From positions 1 through 63,259 of the forward strand of contig CANRAW010000006.1 in the NCBI GenBank assembly GCA_947628715.1: a stretch of DNA of 63,259 bases, in the 5' to 3' direction. The translations under genes and the position numbers were made by a program. Below are positions 51,587 to 62,002 of the stretch, piece by piece. How positions within the stretch are numbered: position 1 is the first letter of the stretch; the number at the start of each line of letters is the position of its first letter. The notes under the pieces were generated by a model, which worked only from the letters and a program-made list of their open reading frames with translations, was not told where the DNA came from and ran no database searches. The stretch comes from an uncultured Clostridia bacterium (GTDB lineage: Bacteria; Bacillota; Clostridia; TANB77; CAG-508).

Positions 51587-52315
51587 CTAATGATTACTAA
51601 TAATTGTTCCATTAATATTTTTTTCAAAAGGTATTTTAATTAGTCCTAATTCTTCATTTTCAAATATAAAAATATATTTTCCTATTTCCAATTCATTAAT
51701 TAAATTATCTGTATCAATATCTATTTCAATTTCATTATTTGATTCTTTTTTTAAAGAAATTTTAGTAGGTTCAATAGTTATCTTTTTCATGCTCTGTTCA
51801 TTTTGAATTATACTACAGTTACCTGTCAAATAATCATTAGGAAATTTATCTATCAAATCTATTCCTAATGCTATATAATTTTTTTCAAATTGAAATTTAG
51901 TTATAACAAATTTATTATAGCTTAATTCTCCTTCTGATATATGACCATCTTTATTACTTTCTTTTACTTGTACAAGTTTAACACCACTTATTGATGGTGG
52001 ATTAGTTGCTACCATCGATGCCATTTTCCTTCCTTCTCTACCATAAGTTGCAAATATTATGTCGCCTATATTTAAGTCTGAAATATTTATTTTTCTTCCA
52101 TCAATGTCTTTAATTATTGGCTTTTTCCCTATGTTTAAAATATAACTTCGTTCTGTACTATCAACTGAATCCTTGAGAGTAATTGTTTTGTTATCTTTTG
52201 CTACAATTATTCCTTCTACTCTTGGCAATCGTGGAAGTATTATATTTTCATATGTGATATATATTACTACTATAATAAATACTATTATTAATATTATTTT
52301 TAAAGATTTCTTCAT
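51587..52315 (-). CDS. Membrane-anchored protein of unknown function
   Basis: This 242-residue protein has one N-terminal membrane helix (about 5-23: LKIILIIVFIIVVIYITY) and a soluble part. The segment VEGIIVAKDNKTITLKDSVD with INISDLNIGDIIFATY resembles small beta-barrel domains seen in Firmicute lipoprotein-like proteins. The C-terminal part (about 130-240) has alternating hydrophobic strands. I see no catalytic motif. It contains no in-frame CGG and a monocistronic setting is likely. Confidence 0.75.
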   Translation of the reverse strand: MKKSLKIILIIVFIIVVIYITYENIILPRLPRVEGIIVAKDNKTITLKDSVDSTERSYILNIGKKPIIKDIDGRKINISDLNIGDIIFATYGREGRKMASMVATNPPSISGVKLVQVKESNKDGHISEGELSYNKFVITKFQFEKNYIALGIDLIDKFPNDYLTGNCSIIQNEQSMKKITIEPTKISLKKESNNEIEIDIDTDNLINELEIGKYIFIFENEELGLIKIPFEKNINGTIISNH

Positions 52316-52399
52316 TTCTAATCCTCCATTTTTGTAATTATATCACACAATTAAATCTCGTTTCAATTTATTTTTTCTATCTTTTATTATTATAACCTT

Positions 52400-52473
52400 G
52401 TTACTCCGTAAAAATCTTGTGATTTTTCCGGAGCAATAAAAAAAGAACAAATGAACTTCGCCACTTGTTCTTT
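52400..52473 (-). terminator. Double hairpin after the Rieske oxidoreductase gene
   Basis: The first stem, AAAGAACAA / TTGTTCTTT (52442-52473), runs into T residues on the minus strand and is a typical terminator. A second stem, CTCCG-AAAAATC / GATTTTT-CGGAG (52404-52433), follows immediately. Confidence 0.75.
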
Positions 52474-52494
52474 ACAAATAAGTTTATTTTATTA

Positions 52495-54004
52495 TTATAC
52501 TAATTTTATTTCTAAATCATCTATTGCTGGTTCATATATTTGATTTCCTTTATAGTCGAATCTTGAACCATGGCATGGGCAATCCCATGTTTTTTCTAAG
52601 TCGTTCCATGATAATTCGCATCCTAAATGACTGCATACAGGCTTTACTGCGTATATTTTTCCTTCTTCTTCTTTATATACTCCTACTTTTTCTCCGTCTA
52701 TTTCTATTATTTTGCCTTCATTTATTTTTACACTTTTTATTCCTTCTTCTGCATTTTTAAATTTATTTATTATTAGGGAATTAGTTGTTTCTTTTATCAT
52801 TTCACCAACTTCCCATCTATTTTTTATAGGTTCTAATCTTGTTGCTTTATATATTTTTTCATATTTATTTTCTTTTTCAAGTATTTTGTCTGCTATAATA
52901 TTTGCCGAAACGTTTGATGTTGTCATGCCCCATTTTTTATATCCTGTTGCAACATATACATTTTTCATTATATTTGAAAATTCTCCTACATAAGGAATTT
53001 TATCAAGCGTTATGCAGTCTTGCGTACTCCATTTATATAAAACTTTGCTATCTTCATATATTTCTTTTGCAATTCTTTCTAAATTATTAAAAGCATTGCT
53101 TAAATCTATTTTTGCACCTACTCTATGGTCCATACCACCTACTAAAACTATTTCTTTACCTTCATTGTCTTTTGCAGTTCTAAGTGATATTGTTGGCATT
53201 TCTGCATTTATATACATTCCATTAAATAATTTGTGTTTTGTCTCTATGCCAATTACATAAGAGGTTTCTTGATACATTTTTATAAAATAAAATCCAGGGA
53301 TGTTTATTATTGGATAGTGTGTCGCAATTACAACATGGTCAGCTTTTACAGACGCATTTTTAGTAGTTACTTTATATCCTTTTAATTCTTTTTTTATTGA
53401 ATATGCTATGGTATCTTCATATATTTCTCCACCATTTTCTAATATAACATCTACTAATCCTTTTAGATATTTTCTTGGATTAAACATTGCTTGATTTTTA
53501 AATTTTATGCCTCCGTAATACGTCTTTTATTGGTGGCTCGATTGTTTGAACAAATTCTGCATCTCCTCCTATTTCTTTTACCGCTTCCACTTCTTCTTTT
53601 ATTTTGCTTAATTCTTTACTATCTCTTGTAAATACTATTGCATCTTGCCTTTCAAAGTCGCATGAAATGCCTTCTTTTTCTATTATTTTTGATATATTTT
53701 CGATTGCTTCTTGGTTTGCATTATAATAGTCTTTTGCATATTCTTTACTAAAATTGTCTATTAAATATTTGTAAAATAAGCCATGTTGTGAGGTTATTTT
53801 TGCTGTAGTATGTCCTGTTGTGCTATATGCAATTTTATCTCTATCTAATATTACTACTTTCTTTTTTGCTTTGCTTAGATAATAAGCCGTACTTATTCCT
53901 GTTATTCCTCCACCTATTATACATACATCTGCTTCTATCTCATTTTCAAGAGTTTTTTTCTTTTCTACTATTTCTTTTTGTGTTTTTATCCATAATGATT
54001 CCAT
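52495..54004 (-). CDS. FAD-dependent oxidoreductase with C-terminal Rieske domain (one CGGA shift)
   Basis: This 502-residue protein has an N-terminal DAO-type FAD domain (CIIGGGITGISTAYYLSKA, near 29-47). A C-terminal Rieske 2Fe-2S domain carries both ligand pairs: CSHLGC near 454-459 and CPCHGSRF near 473-480. Such proteins oxidise an unknown amine or related compound. One +1 step at CGGA 53512-53515 (residue 164) gives DVLGGIKFKNQAMFNPRKYL, where family members have a Gly-Gly/Gly-Ala before IKF. Without it the FAD domain would be cut in two. Confidence 0.9.
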
Positions 54005-54052
54005 AAAAAATACCTCCTTACTTTTAGTTTTACCTAATTTTAGGAGGTTATA

Positions 54053-54838
54053 CTATATATTTACAATTTTGCTTGGCTCTAATCTGCTTGCTATTTTTAA
54101 GTCTATATCATTTTCTTTTATTTGATTTTTCATTAATTCATTTGCGACACTTTTATATGCAAGTTCTGGAAAGTTGCTTTCTTTACTTAAATGTCCTAGC
54201 ATAACATTTTCTAATCCATTTTTTACCAAATCTGATATAGTTTGTCCAGCATCTCGATTAGAAAGATGCCCTTTATTTCCTGCTATTCGTTTCTTTACTG
54301 TATAAGGGTACGAACAGCATCTTAATACTTCTGGTTCATAGTTAGATTCTAATAATACAAATTTGCTTTTTTCTAAGTTTTTAGTAACTTCTTTTGTTAC
54401 CTCGCCTAAATCTGTTGCTATACTTATCTTTTTTCCGTCATGTTCTATACTAAAGCCACATGAATCCATTGCGTCGTGTGATGTTGAAAATGGAGTAATT
54501 TTTAGTTCCCCTATTTCAAAATTTTCACCTATTTTAAAATAATTTTTTTCGTTTATATTTACAATTAATTTTTCATTTTCAATGCCATTCCATGTTCCTA
54601 AGGTTGCATATATTGGTATATTATATTTTTTCCATATTGTTCCTATACTTCTTATGTGATCTAGATGTTCATGTGTTACTAATATTGCATTTATCTCTTC
54701 TATATTTACGTTTAATGTTTCTAAGCTCTCTGTTATTTTTTTTGCGCTTACTCCTGCATCTACCAATATTTTTGTTTCGTTTCCTTGAACAAATAGGCTA
54801 TTTCCTGTGCTTCCACTGAATAAACTGCAGAATTTCAC
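54053..54838 (-). CDS. walJ: MBL-fold hydrolase of the WalJ/YycJ family
   Basis: This 261-residue metallo-beta-lactamase-fold protein has SLFSGSTGNSLFV at the N-terminus, the metal motif THEHLDH (near 55-61) and further ligands in STSHDAMDSCGF and GHLSNRDAG. YycJ/WalJ proteins are linked to coordination of DNA replication with cell-wall growth in Firmicutes. It lies just downstream of murA on the same strand. It contains no in-frame CGG. Confidence 0.88.
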   Translation of the reverse strand: MKFCSLFSGSTGNSLFVQGNETKILVDAGVSAKKITESLETLNVNIEEINAILVTHEHLDHIRSIGTIWKKYNIPIYATLGTWNGIENEKLIVNINEKNYFKIGENFEIGELKITPFSTSHDAMDSCGFSIEHDGKKISIATDLGEVTKEVTKNLEKSKFVLLESNYEPEVLRCCSYPYTVKKRIAGNKGHLSNRDAGQTISDLVKNGLENVMLGHLSKESNFPELAYKSVANELMKNQIKENDIDLKIASRLEPSKIVNI

Positions 54839-54853
54839 TTTGTTTACCTCTCT

Positions 54854-56116
54854 TTATTCTTTAACTCTTGTAATTTTTGCTCCTAATTTTTTGAATTTTT
54901 CTTCTATATTTTCATATCCTCTATCTATATGTTCTACATTTAGTACCTCGGTTTTTCCTTCTGCCACTATTCCTGCAATTATTAGGGCTGCACCTGCTCT
55001 TAAATCAGTTGCAGATACTGGTGCTCCAACTAATTTGTCTACTCCTTCAAATATTGCAACTTTTCCTTGTGCCATTATTTTTGCTCCCATCCTGTTTAAT
55101 TCTTCTGTATATTGAAATCTTGAATCCCATATACTTTCATTTATTACGCTTGTTCCTTTTGCAATCGACATAACTACTCCCATTTGTGGTTGTAAATCTG
55201 TTGGAAATCCTGGGTATGGTAATGTTTTTATATTGACCTTTGTTGGTCTACTATTAGCAGTTACTCTTATTGTGTCTCCGCCTATATCTTCTACGTTTGC
55301 ACCCATTTCAATTATTTTTGCTGTTATTGATTCTAAGTGTTTTGTTATGCAATTTTTTATTGTTATATCTCCTCTTGTTGCAACTGCTGCAAGCATAAAT
55401 GTTCCTGCTTCTATTTGGTCTGGTACAACTGAATATGTACCTTCCTTTTTTAATGCTTTAACACCTTGTATTCTTATTCTATCTGTTCCAGCTCCCATTA
55501 TATTTGCACCCATTTTGTTTAAGAAATTAGCAAGGTCAACAATATGTGGTTCTTTTGCTGCATTTTCTATTGTAGTTGTTCCTTCTGCTAAAACAGAGGC
55601 AAGCATTGCATTTATTGTTGCACCTACAGATACAATGTCTAGATATATTGATGTTCCTTTTAGTTTACGTGCTTCGACTTCTATTTTTCCTTTTTCTATT
55701 TCAACATCTGCTCCTAATGCTTCAAATGCCTTAATGTGTTGATCCATAGGTCTTGCACCTAATTTGCATCCTCCTGGCATTCCTATAATTGCATGGTGGC
55801 ATCTACCAAGTAATGCTCCTGCTAGATAATATGATGCTCTAAATTTGCTTGTTAAGTCAAGTGGAGCTTCTATACTGTTTATCTTGGTTGTATCGATTTC
55901 TAATGTATTTTTTGAAATTTTATTTATTTTTACACCAATTGTTTCTAATATTTTACAATATGCTTTTATGTCGCTTATGTCTGGAATATTTTCTATTGTG
56001 CATACACCATTTATTAAAATTGTTGCTGGAAGTATTGCTACTGCTGCATTTTTTGCGCCACTTATTGTTACTTCTCCTTTTAATCTACTTTTGCCTTCTA
56101 TTATTATTTTTTCCAA
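54854..56116 (-). CDS. murA: UDP-N-acetylglucosamine 1-carboxyvinyltransferase
   Basis: MurA performs the first committed step of peptidoglycan synthesis, transferring enolpyruvate from PEP to UDP-GlcNAc. The 420-residue protein has SGAKNAAVAILPA at the N-terminus and MPGGCKLGARPMDQH with the catalytic Cys (near 115). The start is TTG at 56116, supported by GGAGG 7 bases upstream. It contains no in-frame CGG; ATA-GGC-GGA at about 55284 is a normal IGG. Confidence 0.96.
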   Translation of the reverse strand: MEKIIIEGKSRLKGEVTISGAKNAAVAILPATILINGVCTIENIPDISDIKAYCKILETIGVKINKISKNTLEIDTTKINSIEAPLDLTSKFRASYYLAGALLGRCHHAIIGMPGGCKLGARPMDQHIKAFEALGADVEIEKGKIEVEARKLKGTSIYLDIVSVGATINAMLASVLAEGTTTIENAAKEPHIVDLANFLNKMGANIMGAGTDRIRIQGVKALKKEGTYSVVPDQIEAGTFMLAAVATRGDITIKNCITKHLESITAKIIEMGANVEDIGGDTIRVTANSRPTKVNIKTLPYPGFPTDLQPQMGVVMSIAKGTSVINESIWDSRFQYTEELNRMGAKIMAQGKVAIFEGVDKLVGAPVSATDLRAGAALIIAGIVAEGKTEVLNVEHIDRGYENIEEKFKKLGAKITRVKE

Positions 56117-56158
56117 TGTAATTCCTCCATTATGTTTTATCCGAATTTTTCCAAAGAT

Positions 56159-56187
56159 AATATACCATATTTTGTTTTTATTTACAA
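56159..56187 (-). promoter_or_regulatory. Promoter of murA
   Basis: On the minus strand, TTGTAA (56187-56182), a 17-base spacer and TATATT (56164-56159), about 40 bases before the TTG start. Confidence 0.65.
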
Positions 56188-56280
56188 TAGCTTATTTACA
56201 TTTTACATTATTTAATGAACTATTGTAACTTTTTTTGCATATATTATCTTAAATATTTATATAATTGGAGGTTTTATGAT

Positions 56281-56835
56281 ATGGAAACTTTAAGGCTTGG
56301 TTCTATACGGTCCAATGGTTATGTTACTGCAAAGTACGCTTAAAAAAATTGGTTTTTATTCTGGTGAGGTTGATGGAATTTTTGGAAATATGACCTATAA
56401 TGCTGTCGTAAATTTTCAAAAAAATTTTGGCTTAGTTCAAGATGGCATTGTTGGTTCTAATACTTGGAATGCTTTATACCCTTATATTTATGGCTATACT
56501 TCTTATGTTATAAAAAGAAATGATACTTTGTATTCAATTGCAATGAATTTTTCTACAACTGTTAATAGAATTCTTTCTGCTAATCCTAATATTAATCCTG
56601 ATAATTTAAGTATTGGTTCTAGTATTATTGTTCCTTTTTCTTACATTGTTCCAACTGATTTGAATTATACTTATGATATTTTAAAAATGAATATTGCTAG
56701 TTTTATGACTGTTTATCCATTTATTGAAATTGGTTCTATTGGAAATACGGTTATGGGTAAAGATATACCTTATCTTAAAATTGGTACTGGCGAAAAGCAA
56801 GTTTTTTATAGTGCTGCAATCCATGCAAAGGAGTG
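56281..56835 (+). pseudogene. M14 peptidase with PG-binding and LysM domains, 5' part (one CGGT shift), interrupted
   Basis: This is the first 185 residues of a wall-targeted M14 endopeptidase. Residues 1-60 form a PG_binding_1 domain ([20 protein letters not shown], then [15 protein letters not shown]) and residues 73-118 a LysM domain ([20 protein letters not shown]). The peptidase domain starts at about 130 and reaches YSAAIHAKE, the HxxE zinc motif. The ATG at 56281 has TTGGAGG upstream; CGGT 56308-56311 (residue 10) is read as Gly. At GAGTG (56831-56835) the gene is interrupted by the integrated element, and a TGA stop follows at once. The second half resumes at 62754. Excision would rebuild IHAKEWITSPVIM. 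Confidence 0.88.
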
Positions 56836-56881
56836 AATAAAACAGTATCACTTGTCCTATATATATGTAAATTTTCAAAAT

Positions 56882-58471
56882 TTATATTAGTTTATCAAAA
56901 TTTACTTTAAGTCTAAATTCTAAATTTTTATTTCTGTAAATAATAATTTTATCTAAAATTTGTGTTAAAATTTCTTTTGATGGTGTTTCTGATTTAATAA
57001 TTTCATCAAAATAATCTATTGATTGTTTAATCGTTTTTACTTTTTCGGTTTTATCTTCCATATTTTTTAGAGTTTCTGTTATTCCTATTATTTCATTTAA
57101 TTTATATTGTGACATTTTTGAGTATGTTTCTTCAATAATATTTCGTTCTTCTTCTGTTTTTACTTTAATCATTTCTTTAATTTTTTGTGTTTGCATTTGT
57201 CTATATTCTTGTTTAATTCTATCTAACTTAGCTTCCAATTTTTCCTGATTATTTTGTGAATTTCTTTTAACGTTATCTATTCTGATGCCTTTTAAAAGTT
57301 CCTTATATTCTACTCTTACTATTTTTAAAAATTGTTTAAAATTTTCTAATATATACTGTTCTTCTATTGTATGGTAAGTGCATTTTAACTTTCTATATTT
57401 ACTATAATTTAAGCATTGATAACATTTTTTTCCATTTCTCATATAGCCAGTTGCTGAAGCGCCACAGTCGCCACATTTTACAAAGCCACCAAATGTATAA
57501 TAGTTTTTTCCTTTTTTATAAAGACTTGTACTTTCTGCTCTTTGCTTTAAAATATTTTGAACTCTATCAAATTGTTCCTTATCTATAATTGCCTCGTGAT
57601 GATTTTCAAATCTATAATTTTCTTCTTTAGGTAAAGTTTTAACTTTTTTTCCATGTATTCCTTGTACTTCTTTTTTATGAGTGACCAATACTCCTATATA
57701 TGTTTCATCTCTTAAAATTTTGCTAATCATATCTGTCTCCCAATATTCTCTTATATTTCTTTGTATATCTCGTCCTCTTGCTTTTTTAAATCTTTCTGCT
57801 TCTATAACAGATGGGTTTTTGAAGTCATATTCTTTATTTAATTTCATTGCTATTGCTGTCATTCCGTATCCTTGTTCATATAAATTAAATATTGTTTGTA
57901 CTGCTTCTCTAACTTCTTCATTTATTATAAGTTTTCCTGCTTTTTCTTTAATATATCCATATTTTGGTCCTTGTATTATTGTTCCTGATTTCATTTTATT
58001 TTTTAATGAATCTCTTACTTTTCTTGATGTGTCTTTTACATATCTTTCATTAAACCATGTTTCTATACCAACTATATCGTCATCATCTTTTAATAAATTA
58101 AATATACTTCCTCTTTGTTTTACTAATATCAGTTCTACTTCTTCTATTTTCCATTTATTTAAAATCATTTGTGCAATTCCATTATTTCTCGAAAGTCTTG
58201 ATAAATCTTTCATTAGGACGATAGGCTTTTCTTTGCTATCATTTACTATATTATATAGTTCATTGAACGCTGGTCTATCTTCTATTGCTAAATATCCTGA
58301 AATATTATCGTCTATAAATGTTTTTGTAATCGTCCAGCCTTGCTGTTTTGCATAATCTTTTAAAATATCTATTTGTGTTTCAATGCTTCCATAATTTTTC
58401 CTATCTTCGTCTCTACTTATTCTTACATATATATAAACGGCCTTAGTCACTTTATTTACTTGTTTACTCAT
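56882..58471 (-). CDS. Large serine recombinase
   Basis: This 529-residue site-specific integrase has an N-terminal resolvase domain with the catalytic Ser in AVYIYVRISRDEDRKNYGS (about 11-29). DLSRLSRN lies near 95. The Recombinase domain is at about 175-300, a zinc ribbon (CGDCGASA ... CYQCLNYSKYRKLKC) near 336-366, and a coiled coil with a C-terminal strand region (LDKIIIYRNKNLEFRLKVNF) ends the protein. It catalyses integration and excision at the GAGTG junctions. It contains no in-frame CGG. Confidence 0.95.
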   Translation of the reverse strand: MSKQVNKVTKAVYIYVRISRDEDRKNYGSIETQIDILKDYAKQQGWTITKTFIDDNISGYLAIEDRPAFNELYNIVNDSKEKPIVLMKDLSRLSRNNGIAQMILNKWKIEEVELILVKQRGSIFNLLKDDDDIVGIETWFNERYVKDTSRKVRDSLKNKMKSGTIIQGPKYGYIKEKAGKLIINEEVREAVQTIFNLYEQGYGMTAIAMKLNKEYDFKNPSVIEAERFKKARGRDIQRNIREYWETDMISKILRDETYIGVLVTHKKEVQGIHGKKVKTLPKEENYRFENHHEAIIDKEQFDRVQNILKQRAESTSLYKKGKNYYTFGGFVKCGDCGASATGYMRNGKKCYQCLNYSKYRKLKCTYHTIEEQYILENFKQFLKIVRVEYKELLKGIRIDNVKRNSQNNQEKLEAKLDRIKQEYRQMQTQKIKEMIKVKTEEERNIIEETYSKMSQYKLNEIIGITETLKNMEDKTEKVKTIKQSIDYFDEIIKSETPSKEILTQILDKIIIYRNKNLEFRLKVNFDKLI

Positions 58472-58516
58472 ATAGCTATCCTCTTTATCTTTTATTTGTT
58501 ATGGCTTATACAAATA

Positions 58517-58720
58517 TTAATCATTATTTGCTACTAGTTGTAACATTGTTTTCATTGATGATGTAATTTCATTTTGTCCATTTACAAACACAACAACTTT
58601 ATCTTTTTTATTTGTTATTTTTTTAATTTCTTCTTGAATTTTTTTACTTTTTGATTCTTCATTGCCTATAAATACTTGCTTTATTGTTTCTTTTCCTATG
58701 GTAATATTGTATATTTTCAT
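58517..58720 (-). CDS. 67-residue protein upstream of the recombinase
   Basis: This small soluble protein begins MKIYNITIGKETIKQVFIGN, with a Lys/Glu-rich middle and an alternating strand VVVFVNGQNEI. GAGGTG lies before the ATG. It is 45 bases upstream of the recombinase on the same strand and may be an excision or directionality factor by position only. I do not recognise a family. Confidence 0.65.
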   Translation of the reverse strand: MKIYNITIGKETIKQVFIGNEESKSKKIQEEIKKITNKKDKVVVFVNGQNEITSSMKTMLQLVANND

Positions 58721-58840
58721 TTATAACACCTCACTAAAGGTTATGCTATAAGACTTCTAATATGATTAGGATAAAAAATACCTTCATTAAATTTTTACAA
58801 TTAAATAAGCAGGAAACTTTAAAATGTTCCTGCTTTTAAC

Positions 58841-59914
58841 TTATTTTAATTTTTCTCCTGTTATAATATACATATACAAATATTCATTAATAATTACGTA
58901 TAATTCACTTTTTTCGTTTTCTATTACCTCATAATGAATTATATTACTATTATTTTGTTCAGCTACATCAATTAAGTCGTCTATACTATTAAGTTCCATT
59001 AATTTTAAATTACTAAAATTAGGTTCATTTGATATTGTAACTATTATATCTTTATAATAGTTTAATATATGCTTCATATTACTTTTATACATTTCTTTAG
59101 GTGATTTTTTTATAAATTTTTTCATTATTATAAATAATACTAATGCACTTATTATAAATATTACTGCAAGTATATAATATACTACTTTAGTTGCAGATAT
59201 TTTTTCTGATATTTGTGGCATTATTTCTTCATTTGTAATATTTTGGTATTTTTCTTCTATGTTTGTTATTGTACTAGTTATAGGTATATCTAATTCAATA
59301 TAATCATTTATTGTTTTATTGTTTTCAGCTACTCCCTGAAGATTTATATCGTACGATATATTAAAATATACTTTCAAAACAGCATTAATGCTAATTCCAT
59401 ATACTTCCTCATAGGAACGTGCTAAATTATTATAGTATTCATAATCTATATCTACTTTTTCATTTATTGAGAATTCCTTTTCTTTCGTATTTGAACTTGT
59501 ATTATCTAAAATTATAAATTCTCTATTCCATACTTCTTTTCCTTTATAATCATTATTTGCGACTGTTGCTACCATATTAGCTATAATATTATAGTTATAG
59601 TTTATATCCGCTTCTTTGCTTCCATTAAAATCATACATATATTCTAATACAAATTTATCTATAGATTTTGAAGCATAATATAGTCCCTTTGGAAGGCTAC
59701 TACTTGTATAAAATTCATTTGGTTTTAATAATGTTTCATAGTTATCGCTTTTTTTTGCCTCATAACTATATATATATTCACTTTTTTCTTCATATTCTAA
59801 GCCCATTGTTAAAAAGGCAATTCCTAATATTATACAAATTACGATTCCAAAAATGATAATATAATTTTTATTTTTTTCATGATATTTTCTATATTTCCTC
59901 TTTCGACGTATCAT
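58841..59914 (-). CDS. DUF5305-like bitopic membrane protein
   Basis: This 357-residue protein has a basic N-terminus (MIRRKRKYRKYHEKNKNYII), a membrane helix (about 18-38), an extracytoplasmic domain and a second helix (about 235-258: VVYYILAVIFIISALVLFII). A cytoplasmic tail of about 95 residues follows. The middle domain, with YETLLKPNEFYTSSSLPKGLYYASKSIDKF, resembles DUF5305 proteins, which are often found near SipW-type signal peptidases. Function is unknown. Confidence 0.7.
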   Translation of the reverse strand: MIRRKRKYRKYHEKNKNYIIIFGIVICIILGIAFLTMGLEYEEKSEYIYSYEAKKSDNYETLLKPNEFYTSSSLPKGLYYASKSIDKFVLEYMYDFNGSKEADINYNYNIIANMVATVANNDYKGKEVWNREFIILDNTSSNTKEKEFSINEKVDIDYEYYNNLARSYEEVYGISINAVLKVYFNISYDINLQGVAENNKTINDYIELDIPITSTITNIEEKYQNITNEEIMPQISEKISATKVVYYILAVIFIISALVLFIIMKKFIKKSPKEMYKSNMKHILNYYKDIIVTISNEPNFSNLKLMELNSIDDLIDVAEQNNSNIIHYEVIENEKSELYVIINEYLYMYIITGEKLK

Positions 59915-59946
59915 ATTGTACCTCCTCTTTATTAAATGTTTACTCG

Positions 59947-61089
59947 TTATTTGTGAAAATACTCATATAACCAAACTGACGGAAATCCAATATATTTTAT
60001 ACGAAAAACGTACACTCCTTTTATTTGCTCTATTTGTACTAAATCTGTATCTGGTGCATTGTTACTATCTCCTTTAGTTTCATATAACACGTTTCCATCT
60101 GCTTTTATTGTATTTATAACTCTATGTGCAATGTTTTTGTCTTCTTTTGTGTATATAATTATTGCATCTTTAGGAATATTACTTAATTCGTAGTTATTAA
60201 TTTTTTTAAAAATAACTATGTCTCCTCGATTATATGTTGGATTCATGCTGTTTGATAGTATACATATTGGTTCATATTTGAATAATCCTAACATAAAGCA
60301 AACTAACATAATAGCTAAAATAAATGTAACTACATAATTAAACTTTTCTAAGGAATTTTCTTTTTTCTTTCTTATATCATCTTTTTCTTTTAAAAATTTA
60401 TATTTAAAAATTAAATACATAAAAATTGGCAATAATATACTAGTTGATCCCATTACATACCAATCAACATTGGGTAAAATTGGCATTAACAGTAAAAATA
60501 AATTTTCTAAAATTCTATAGCTAAGTGGAAATAAATACATATTTTTTAATATAAAATACGTATATATTATATTGCAAAATATTATTGAAATAATATTTGA
60601 ACATATATACCTAAATAGCTCTTCTTTATTTGCATTTAGGTTCAATAATATATTATAGTTAATTTGTAAAAATATAATTAAAATTGTTGTTATTACAATT
60701 AATAATTTATTCTTTTTATTTTTTGCAACTATCGCTATCCTTAGTGTTTCTATTCCAATAATTGGAATTATTTGAATTAAGATATTTTTTATTATAGATA
60801 TAATTTTGTAACTATATGGCGTTTTTGAAAATCCATATATATAGCCTAATATTATATATAGTAAAATAGTTATAAATACAATTATTATAAAATATATTAA
60901 TTGTCTTTTATTTACATTAAATCTAATCTTTACATTTTTTATTAAATATAAAAAAACTATTCCCCAAAATATTGGATTAATTATGTTTGTGTAAAGTATA
61001 GCATCTTTTGTTATAAAATATATTGTTAAAATCAAATAAAATAAAATTATTATTAATCCCTTATTTTTAATATATTTCATGTTGTTCAC
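59947..61089 (-). CDS. Signal peptidase I of the SipW/ER type with an extra membrane domain
   Basis: In this 380-residue protein, residues 1-255 form 7-8 hydrophobic helices. The signal peptidase domain follows, with the nucleophile Ser in SNSMNPTYNRGDIVIF (near 285) and AHRV, where His replaces the Lys of the common bacterial enzyme, as in SipW and eukaryotic/archaeal enzymes. It probably processes the two secreted proteins upstream. The long N-terminal membrane region is unusual. It is 13 bases downstream of the second secreted protein gene. Confidence 0.88.
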   Translation of the reverse strand: MNNMKYIKNKGLIIILFYLILTIYFITKDAILYTNIINPIFWGIVFLYLIKNVKIRFNVNKRQLIYFIIIVFITILLYIILGYIYGFSKTPYSYKIISIIKNILIQIIPIIGIETLRIAIVAKNKKNKLLIVITTILIIFLQINYNILLNLNANKEELFRYICSNIISIIFCNIIYTYFILKNMYLFPLSYRILENLFLLLMPILPNVDWYVMGSTSILLPIFMYLIFKYKFLKEKDDIRKKKENSLEKFNYVVTFILAIMLVCFMLGLFKYEPICILSNSMNPTYNRGDIVIFKKINNYELSNIPKDAIIIYTKEDKNIAHRVINTIKADGNVLYETKGDSNNAPDTDLVQIEQIKGVYVFRIKYIGFPSVWLYEYFHK

Positions 61090-61102
61090 CTATTTTCATT
61101 TA

Positions 61103-61990
61103 TTATATTTCTGCTGCCAAAACTATATCTGGAATAAAGTTTTTATCATTTGCAATAATCATAATATAAATTGATGTTGTTGTATTTTTTGGTATTTGCA
61201 TCCAAAAAGGTAATTCAAAGCTAGTATTAGTTTCGTTCATACACGTAATTTCACTTGGAGATACTTCTAACATTTTATTATCTTTTCCTAAATAAACATT
61301 TGCTCTAACTCTTATAAAATCATATTCTGTGTCGTTAGTTATATCTATAATATATTGTCTTTCATTTTCAATTTCTGTTTTATATGATGTATCAAGAGTT
61401 ATGGAATAATTTGTTATTTGTATTTCAGATTTTTTTAACGATAGCATTGCTCCGCCATTTGTTATAATTTCTCCTTCTCTATTTGGTTCTGTTATGGTTC
61501 CTGATACCTTAATATAATTTTCAATAAAATATTGTGCATATTCTTCTATTGTCATTGTATCCTCTACGTCATAGCTTACTGTAAATATAATAGTTACTGT
61601 AACAGAGCCTCTAGGTTCAATCCTATTATCCCAATCAGTATTTTTTATAATTCTATATCCATCCCCTCTTTCTCCATATTCATACGATTGCGTTATATTT
61701 TTATCATCATATATCTTTATCTCCCAATTTTGACAAGTATTTTCCGTATTGTTATGAACAATAATGTCATAAAAAAAAATATTTCCCATCTGTTCAGTTT
61801 TTACAAACTCTACATCGGGTTTCCACAATTTTTCAGAACTACTTATTATAGAAGACGTACCTGTTATATTCAAAGCTGTATTTAAGATTGCGTAACCATT
61901 AGACATAAAGACAAATATTAATAAAATATTAAAGCATATTATTAATGTACTTTTTTTCTTTAAAAATTTTATTATTAATTTTTTTCTCAT
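61103..61990 (-). CDS. Secreted SipW-dependent protein with a carbohydrate-binding-like domain
   Basis: This 295-residue protein has a signal segment (about 15-35) followed by SNGYAILNTALNITGTSSII, the kind of cleavage region seen in TasA- and CalY-like substrates of SipW. Residues 55-140 (DIIVHNNTENTCQNWEIKIY, then IEPRGSVTVTIIFTVSY) resemble CBM2-like modules. The second half is another beta-rich domain. It is probably a surface or fibre-associated protein. GGAGG precedes the ATG. It contains no in-frame CGG. Confidence 0.75.
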   Translation of the reverse strand: MRKKLIIKFLKKKSTLIICFNILLIFVFMSNGYAILNTALNITGTSSIISSSEKLWKPDVEFVKTEQMGNIFFYDIIVHNNTENTCQNWEIKIYDDKNITQSYEYGERGDGYRIIKNTDWDNRIEPRGSVTVTIIFTVSYDVEDTMTIEEYAQYFIENYIKVSGTITEPNREGEIITNGGAMLSLKKSEIQITNYSITLDTSYKTEIENERQYIIDITNDTEYDFIRVRANVYLGKDNKMLEVSPSEITCMNETNTSFELPFWMQIPKNTTTSIYIMIIANDKNFIPDIVLAAEI

Positions 61991-62002
61991 TTTGTCCTCC
62001 TT

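Noticed and set aside
52400-52440. The second hairpin after the Rieske gene as a copy of the adhesin upstream module
   Set aside because: It shares only a CCGTAAA-like string and lacks the ATGTAA repeats and promoter arrangement.
56297-56320. Start of the M14 peptidase at a GTG/ATG near 56297-56320
   Set aside because: This would remove the start of the PG-binding domain. The ATG at 56281 has TTGGAGG and is joined in frame by CGGT at 56308.
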